Shown one piece after another: positions 60,188 to 64,000 of a stretch of DNA of 64,000 bases. The stretch is taken from contig NZ_BNBC01000017.1 of the NCBI RefSeq assembly GCF_014654675.1, positions 62,001 through 126,000 of the forward strand. The letters run 5' to 3'. The position numbers and the translations under genes are program-made. How positions within the stretch are numbered: the stretch's first letter is position 1; the number at the start of each line of letters is the position of its first letter. Origin of the DNA: Streptomyces spiralis. GTDB taxonomy: Bacteria > Actinomycetota > Actinomycetes > Streptomycetales > Streptomycetaceae. A model generated the notes under the pieces. That model searched no databases and was not told the DNA's origin. It saw nothing but the letters and a program-made list of their open reading frames with translations.

Positions 60188-60297
60188 TTCATGAAGGGTC
60201 TGACACGATCAACCACCGGGGCGCCTCCTCGGGACCTCCGGCCGGCGGTCGGCGACCGCGCCACGGCGTGGACAGCGTGCATCGTTCCTCCAAAGAA

Positions 60298-60359
60298 AAG
60301 AGCACCGGCCCGCTCCGGGCCGATGCTCTTATTCTATCCCCCAATGGGGTCTGTGTCAC
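60298..60359 (-). promoter_or_regulatory. Fourth phage promoter with a hairpin leader
   Basis: Minus strand TAGAATAAGAG at 60326-60336 with a GTGACA -35 at 17 bases. Directly after the -10 is a 15-bp stem (AAGAGCAYCGGCCCG) with loop GAG at 60298-60330. It could be an attenuator, a stabilising 5' hairpin, or the terminator of the gene ending at 60356. Confidence 0.6.
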
Positions 60360-60937
60360 ACGGTTTGCCCAGGTCGCAGGGCCTTCGCGGCGGCCTTCCC
60401 ACGGGGGACGATCACCGAGCCGGGGCCGGTGTAGCAGCCCTGCCTCAGCGCCGCCTCGACCTGCGGCACGATCGCCCACATCACGGTCCGCGACTTCGAC
60501 CGGATCTCCGGCGCCGCCTCGATGAGGGTGTCCAGCAGCCACAGCGGCGACCCGGACAGCTGGTAGTCCGGCGGTACGAAGCGGCCCTGTCGCACCACGG
60601 CGGACAGGTTCTGCTGGCTGGACAGGCCGAACAGGGCGGTCGCCTCCTGCAGGCCGAGCACCGGCGGTATCTCCGCCTTGGTGCGCGCCCACACGCCGGG
60701 CTCCTGCGAGGCCACCAGCTGCTTCAGGAGACGCTGGTCCAGCTCCTTGCCCCGCGGTGTCATCGCCCCGAAGTCACGCACGAAGCTCAGCAGCCAGTAC
60801 GGCGAGCCGGACACGATCACCGCGTGGTCGTAGTTCAGGGCACCGCGCGCCAGCCACGACGTGACCTGCTGGGCCCTCACCCCGTACAGCGCAGCGAACT
60901 CCTGCCTGCCGGCCAGGAACGCTTTCTTGGCCACCAC
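60356..60937 (-). CDS. Tandem helix-turn-helix regulator
   Basis: 193 residues with two related DNA-binding units: YGVRAQQVTSWLARG/SGSPYWLL and FGLSSQQNLSAVVRQG/SGSPLWLL, like AlpA/MerR-type domains. The gene starts with GTG at 60937 (60934 possible) after GGAGGAGAAGGGGG. A perfect palindrome overlaps its promoter. It is a candidate lysogeny or lytic-switch regulator; no other repressor-like gene is seen. Confidence 0.75.
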   Translation of the reverse strand: MVAKKAFLAGRQEFAALYGVRAQQVTSWLARGALNYDHAVIVSGSPYWLLSFVRDFGAMTPRGKELDQRLLKQLVASQEPGVWARTKAEIPPVLGLQEATALFGLSSQQNLSAVVRQGRFVPPDYQLSGSPLWLLDTLIEAAPEIRSKSRTVMWAIVPQVEAALRQGCYTGPGSVIVPRGKAAAKALRPGQTV

Positions 60938-60965
60938 GGACCCCCTTCTCCTCCACTGGACTGCA

Positions 60966-60978
60966 CTTAGATTCTAAG
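60966..60978. promoter_or_regulatory. Perfect palindrome over the regulator promoter
   Basis: CTTAGATTCTAAG, 6+1+6, overlapping a TAGAAT -10, 29 bases before the GTG at 60937. Likely autoregulatory operator. Confidence 0.55.
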
Positions 60979-61061
60979 CGGGGCGTGCGGGGCCGGGCTT
61001 TTCAGCGGACGCCTGGGGCCGGTCCGCCGGCACTGCTACGCTGAGGGCTCCAAGAGGTCGG

Positions 61062-61087
61062 GGCCCCCACCGCGTGCGGTGGGGGCC
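61062..61087. terminator. Hairpin after the holin gene
   Basis: GGCCCCCACCGC and its complement; 25 bases beyond the stop at 61112. An orphan CCTCTTGGAG follows at 61048-61057 on the minus strand. Confidence 0.65.
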
Positions 61088-61111
61088 TTGGTCTTTCCCG
61101 ACGCCGGGAAG

Positions 61112-61348
61112 CTACGCGGCGAGGTCGTACTGCGGAGGCTGGGCGTACCCGAGCAGCCACCCCCACTTCGGGGAGACGTAATGCTCGGCCAGCCGGAACA
61201 CCGTGTAGTAGCAGAACGCGGCCACCGGCGTGAGCACGCCGGCCAGGGCCTGCGCGTCCAGGTGGAGACCGTGGGCTGCGGCCAGCGTCACCAGCCATCC
61301 GGCCAGCGCCGGGATGCCGGTGCGGATGAGAGACACGTACAGGTTCAC
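61112..61348 (-). CDS. Holin-like small membrane protein
   Basis: 78 residues with two hydrophobic segments (TGIPALAGWLVTLAAAHGL and LAGVLTPVAAFCYYTVFRLA) and a short tail (KWGWLLGYAQPP), as in actinophage holins. GTG at 61348 overlaps the previous stop (GTGA) and follows GGAAGTGA. It lies beside the lysin. Confidence 0.8.
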   Translation of the reverse strand: MNLYVSLIRTGIPALAGWLVTLAAAHGLHLDAQALAGVLTPVAAFCYYTVFRLAEHYVSPKWGWLLGYAQPPQYDLAA

Positions 61349-61581
61349 GAGGTCACTTCCTTGGGTTGGCGGGCGATCGCGGCGTTCGCCCAGAACATGA
61401 CTTCCTCGAGGCGGAACATGGCCGACTGCTTCTCCGCGCCGGCGGGCAGCTCGTTGTGCAGCATCAGCCCCAGCTCCAGGCACGCGGACCGGATGTCCTC
61501 ATGCGCCTGGCGGCGCTCCTTGGTGTCGGCCGGGTGGAACGTGAACCGGCGGATGACGTCTGCCTCGTCCACCGCGCTCAC
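61345..61581 (-). CDS. Acb2/Tad1 hairpin-like small protein, candidate anti-defence sponge
   Basis: 78 residues. RRFTFHPADT, AHEDIRSACLELGLML and EKQSAMFRLEEVMFWANAAI, followed by AR, match from memory the helical-hairpin family annotated as DUF7681 or Acb2/Tad1 hairpin. Named members bind cyclic nucleotides made by CBASS or Thoeris defence. GTG at 61581 overlaps the lysin stop (GTGA), so it is made with the lysis genes. Many family members are untested; anti-defence activity is an inference. Confidence 0.65.
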   Translation of the reverse strand: MSAVDEADVIRRFTFHPADTKERRQAHEDIRSACLELGLMLHNELPAGAEKQSAMFRLEEVMFWANAAIARQPKEVTS

Positions 61582-62444
61582 TTCCCGCCGTAGGCGAGGG
61601 TGCAAAGGAACGCCCAGCCCTTCGGGCCGATCGCCGTGTCGTGCGGCTTGCCCTTGGACCGGAACTGCGGGTACTTGTCGAAGAACCGGTCCACACCGGC
61701 CTCCGTGCGCGGCCCGTAGTGGTCCGACAGGTCCGCGTCCGAGATCGTCATGAACTTGGCCGCGCGCAGCGCCTTCTGCAGCCCCCTCGCCGACGGCTTG
61801 GACTTGCCCGGCGCCAGACCGGTGGGGAACGCCGGCGGCACGTACCGCGGCTTGGGCGGCTTGGGCTTCGGCGGCGTCGGCGTCTTCGGGGCGCCCGCCC
61901 AGTCCTTCCATGCCTGCACGGAGGCGAAGTTGCACACGTCGACGTCCTGGCCGCCGCGGATGCCGTACTGGTGGATCACCCACTTGTGCTGCACGCGCGG
62001 CTTGCCCGCCGCCACGCCCGGATCGGCGATCCACAGGCCGTCACCGCACTCGGAGGTGGTGTCGTGCCGCTTCCAGAAGTCCAGGTTGCAGTAGAGGATC
62101 ACCCGCAGGCCCGGCTTCAGCTTCTTCACGGCCTTCAGGAACTGGTCCTTCTCCGCGCAGGTCGCCGCGGTGTGCGAGGTCGTGGTCTCCCAGTCGCACG
62201 CCAGGACGTCGCCCGGCTTGGGGTCGGCGCAGCGGACGAAATACTCGGCCTGCGCCTGGATGTTGCCCGGCCACAGGAAGTGGTACCAGCCCACCTGCTT
62301 GCCGCCGTCGCGGGCGGCCTTCTCCTGCGCATCGCGCAGCGGGTTGGCGTAGGTGCGGCCCTCGGACGCCTTGATCAGAACGACGTCCACGCCGGACATG
62401 TTCGGGTGTGCCTGCAGGCTGCTGATGTCGATGGCCTTGAGCAT
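61578..62444 (-). CDS. GH25-type endolysin with C-terminal wall-binding domain
   Basis: 288 residues. N-terminal muramidase fold: KAIDISSLQ (first Asp), IKASEG, GWYHFLWPG, ACDWETT (catalytic acidic pair) and HQYGI. A Pro/Lys linker (TPPKPKPPKPRY) leads to a C-terminal peptidoglycan-binding-like domain (YGPRTEAGVDRFFDKYPQF). It degrades the cell wall at lysis. ATG at 62444 lies 13 bases after the stop of the protease gene. Confidence 0.88.
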   Translation of the reverse strand: MLKAIDISSLQAHPNMSGVDVVLIKASEGRTYANPLRDAQEKAARDGGKQVGWYHFLWPGNIQAQAEYFVRCADPKPGDVLACDWETTTSHTAATCAEKDQFLKAVKKLKPGLRVILYCNLDFWKRHDTTSECGDGLWIADPGVAAGKPRVQHKWVIHQYGIRGGQDVDVCNFASVQAWKDWAGAPKTPTPPKPKPPKPRYVPPAFPTGLAPGKSKPSARGLQKALRAAKFMTISDADLSDHYGPRTEAGVDRFFDKYPQFRSKGKPHDTAIGPKGWAFLCTLAYGGK

Positions 62445-62457
62445 CGGCCCCGTCTCC

Positions 62458-63294
62458 TTACTTCCGCAGTTGGATCGCGTCGGACTTGGCCAGTTGGATC
62501 GCGTCGATGTAGCGGCGCAGCCGCTGGTAGGTGGCGAGCGTCATCAGCCCGTCGCCGTCGTCGCCCCACGACCGCGACCAGGAGTTGCGGAAGCGGATGA
62601 CGGTGGAGCCGGGCTCGACCCGGCCGGCGTGGTCCTGCACCACCTGCTCCAGGCCGGTCACGAAGATCTCGTGGCCGCCCGCCAGCGGCGAGGACTCCCA
62701 GTCGCCGCCGTCGATGAAGCCGTACCGGTCGGGCTCGAACCAGGCTTTGAACCAGGGCACCCCGAACAGCAGGCCCCCGGTCTGCAGCAGGGAAGCCACC
62801 GCCGTGGCGTTGGTGGCGTGCCGGTAGTGGCCGACCAGGCCGCGGCGCTTTAGGGCCTTGGCGATGGCCAGGCCCGAGCTGCCGGTGTCGGCAGGCGGGA
62901 ACGTCCCGTCCGCGTCGTCCAGGCCGGTCGCCTCGGCGTACAGGCCGATCGCCCACTCCTCGACGCTCTTGGGATCGGCCAGGTCCAACCCGGCCGCCTT
63001 CGCCTCCGCGTCGTCGAGCAGCAGCGACACACCGGCCGTACCGGCGTTGCCCGTGCACGAGCCGAGCGCATCAACGTCCTCCGCGCCGGCGATGACCTGG
63101 GACAGGTGGATGCCCTGCGCGAACAGGTCCTCCTGGTCCAGGACCGGGATGCGCGGCGTGTGCTGGACGGGCTTGAGGGCCGCCCCGGTGTGCTCGTGCA
63201 CCCACTGCAGGGAGCGGGCGTCGAGGACCTGGTGGCGGCCCAGCTTGGTGTGGTGTGGGTAGCGGTGGGTGAGGATGCCGTGAGTAAGAGGCAC
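62458..63294 (-). CDS. Papain-like cysteine protease
   Basis: 278 residues. Catalytic Cys in LGSCTGNAGTAG, His in GGHEIFVTG and Asn in RNSWSRSWGDDG, the C1A papain triad in correct order. The C-terminus repeats DAIQLxKS/RK. No signal peptide is seen. Papain-like proteins are occasional in phage lysis or structural regions; it might cleave cell-wall peptides or host proteins. GTG at 63294 has a weak ribosome site. Confidence 0.85.
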   Translation of the reverse strand: MPLTHGILTHRYPHHTKLGRHQVLDARSLQWVHEHTGAALKPVQHTPRIPVLDQEDLFAQGIHLSQVIAGAEDVDALGSCTGNAGTAGVSLLLDDAEAKAAGLDLADPKSVEEWAIGLYAEATGLDDADGTFPPADTGSSGLAIAKALKRRGLVGHYRHATNATAVASLLQTGGLLFGVPWFKAWFEPDRYGFIDGGDWESSPLAGGHEIFVTGLEQVVQDHAGRVEPGSTVIRFRNSWSRSWGDDGDGLMTLATYQRLRRYIDAIQLAKSDAIQLRK

Positions 63295-63357
63295 GTCCGG
63301 TGCCGTTTCTCCCCCGCGCCGGACGAACGAAGAGTGTGCTGCCGCGGCGGGGCGCCG

Positions 63358-63720
63358 CTACGGGCTCGCCCCGACCTTGCTGGTCAGCCACAGCTGCAGC
63401 AGGGCGACCAGCAGCGGCGCCACGAACGCCGAGATCAGCCACTTGCGGGTGCTCGCCGCCTGCTGCTGGTCACTCTCGCGGACCCTGGCCGCGGTGCGCT
63501 GTGCTTCCTCCATCGTGGCCAGCCGCGTGTTCACCAGCCGCTGATCCGCCTGGTAGACCTCCTTGGAGACGGTCTCCTCGAAGCGGGCGTTCATCGCGGC
63601 CAGGTCTCCGCGCAGATCGTCACGCAGCTGCTGAATGCCGCTGTTCTGGTCCTCGCGCAACTGCTGCAGTGCGCGGTGCAGTTCCCACAGGGTGGGCTCG
63701 GCGCTCGGCGGCTGTGTCAC
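63358..63720 (-). CDS. Coiled-coil protein with C-terminal membrane helix
   Basis: 120 residues. A long heptad-like helix (LHRALQQLREDQNSGIQQLR, then ARVRESDQQQAA) ends in one membrane segment (WLISAFVAPLLVALLQLWL). Such proteins lie near holins in many actinophages and may be a second lysis factor or spanin-like. GTG at 63720 follows GGAGGAG. Confidence 0.72.
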   Translation of the reverse strand: MTQPPSAEPTLWELHRALQQLREDQNSGIQQLRDDLRGDLAAMNARFEETVSKEVYQADQRLVNTRLATMEEAQRTAARVRESDQQQAASTRKWLISAFVAPLLVALLQLWLTSKVGASP

Positions 63721-63793
63721 CGCGCACTCCTCCGATAGGCGCCCCCGCGCCGCCCACGAGTCTACGGGCACGGGGGGACGCCACGTCAGTCGC

Positions 63794-63976
63794 TCAGACG
63801 GGCACGATGTCGGTGACGGCCTGCCCGCACTGAGCGCAGACCGCGCGCCAGGTGGGCGGAACCGAACACGGGTACATGGCCACGGTGTACGTGACGTCCT
63901 CCACCGGGCAGCCGGGGGTGTGGCAGGTGGCCTGCATCATCGTGGGCGTGGCTTCCTCTATGGGGGGCGTGCTCAA
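63794..63976 (-). CDS. Small Cys-rich phage protein
   Basis: 60 residues with CHTPGC and a later CAQC, a likely zinc ribbon. ATG at 63976 lies after ATAGGAG with long spacing. Family not recognised. Confidence 0.62.
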   Translation of the reverse strand: MSTPPIEEATPTMMQATCHTPGCPVEDVTYTVAMYPCSVPPTWRAVCAQCGQAVTDIVPV

Positions 63977-64000
63977 GGTCAGACTCCTATGGCGAGGTAA

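Larger units (their letters stand above)
42188..64000. mobile_element. Left part of an integrated temperate phage, continuing past the window
   Basis: Starts at selC with integrase and excisionase-like genes rightward. Then about 40 tightly packed genes run leftward: recombination and replication functions, WhiB-like regulator, methylase-like proteins and a lysis cassette. Repeated phage-type promoters and start-site repeats tie the segment together. Structural genes are not seen and are expected beyond 64000. Confidence 0.88.

Noticed and set aside
59788..60282. Longer form of the conserved phage protein starting at 60282
   Set aside because: It would translate the 20-bp start repeat, which elsewhere is always non-coding and 21-29 bases before the start; GTG at 60141 fits that spacing. 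Not fully excluded because a good ribosome site precedes 60282.

Overview
The window looks like Streptomyces (or a close relative) chromosome. It has very GC-rich third codon positions, GTG/TTG starts, a complete Cvn conservon, a SpoIIE/RsbW-type phosphatase, a LAETG-anchored surface protein and many small Cys-pair proteins. Two parts are clear: ordinary chromosome at 1-42187, and the left end of an integrated temperate phage from about 42188 to beyond the right edge.

Chromosomal part. 1-1780: the end of an adenylating (NRPS A-domain-like) enzyme and a flavin monooxygenase. 1968-7008: conservon cvnABCD followed by a DUF4142 protein. 7071-9821: membrane proteins and a second-type cytochrome oxidase subunit I. 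9990-15465: a LysR regulator divergent from a benzoylformate decarboxylase, aldehyde dehydrogenase and aromatic-acid transporter operon. 15622-24993: a stand-alone condensation-domain protein, a sensor/SpoIIE phosphatase, a TetR regulator, a flavoprotein, an L,D-transpeptidase-like lipoprotein, an RsbW-like kinase and an orphan ABC ATPase. 25019-31715: a DUF1996 LAETG protein, a multicopper oxidase, and a ferredoxin/ferredoxin reductase/P450 operon. 32152-34290: a secreted protein, a PLP ammonia-lyase and a membrane protein. 34370-35548: a carboxylate-amine ligase.

35595-42187 is a selenium locus. It holds a three-subunit membrane formate dehydrogenase whose catalytic subunit is interrupted by an in-frame TGA. 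A SECIS hairpin with a GGUCU loop follows that TGA directly. Next come selD and tRNA-Sec (UCA anticodon). selA and selB are not in the window.

42188-64000 is the phage. Integrase and an excisionase-like gene lie directly downstream of tRNA-Sec, so selC is the probable attachment site. All other phage genes run leftward. Read in transcription order from the right edge they are: small proteins, a papain-like protease, a GH25 lysin, a small protein resembling the Acb2/Tad1 anti-defence hairpin family, a holin, a tandem-HTH regulator, a RecA/Sak4-like ATPase, a Cas4/RecB-like nuclease, and a winged-helix protein with palindromic iterons inside its gene (possible origin). A C5-methyltransferase-like protein, a WhiB-like protein, a RuvC-like nuclease and an N6-methylase-like protein follow, interspersed with many small unknown genes.

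The early phage region has a repeated architecture. Most genes end in a long perfect GC hairpin. Seven genes carry a 20-bp repeat 21-29 bp before the start codon, and many share an extended ribosome-binding sequence CCTCTTGGAG. Three near-identical promoter-leader cassettes (TTGACC, 16 bp, TAGAATAAGAG) each drive a member of a new small-protein family with a KLSETT motif. These repeats and the selenocysteine locus used as a phage target are the most unusual content. Function calls rest on motifs read by eye; no database search was run.
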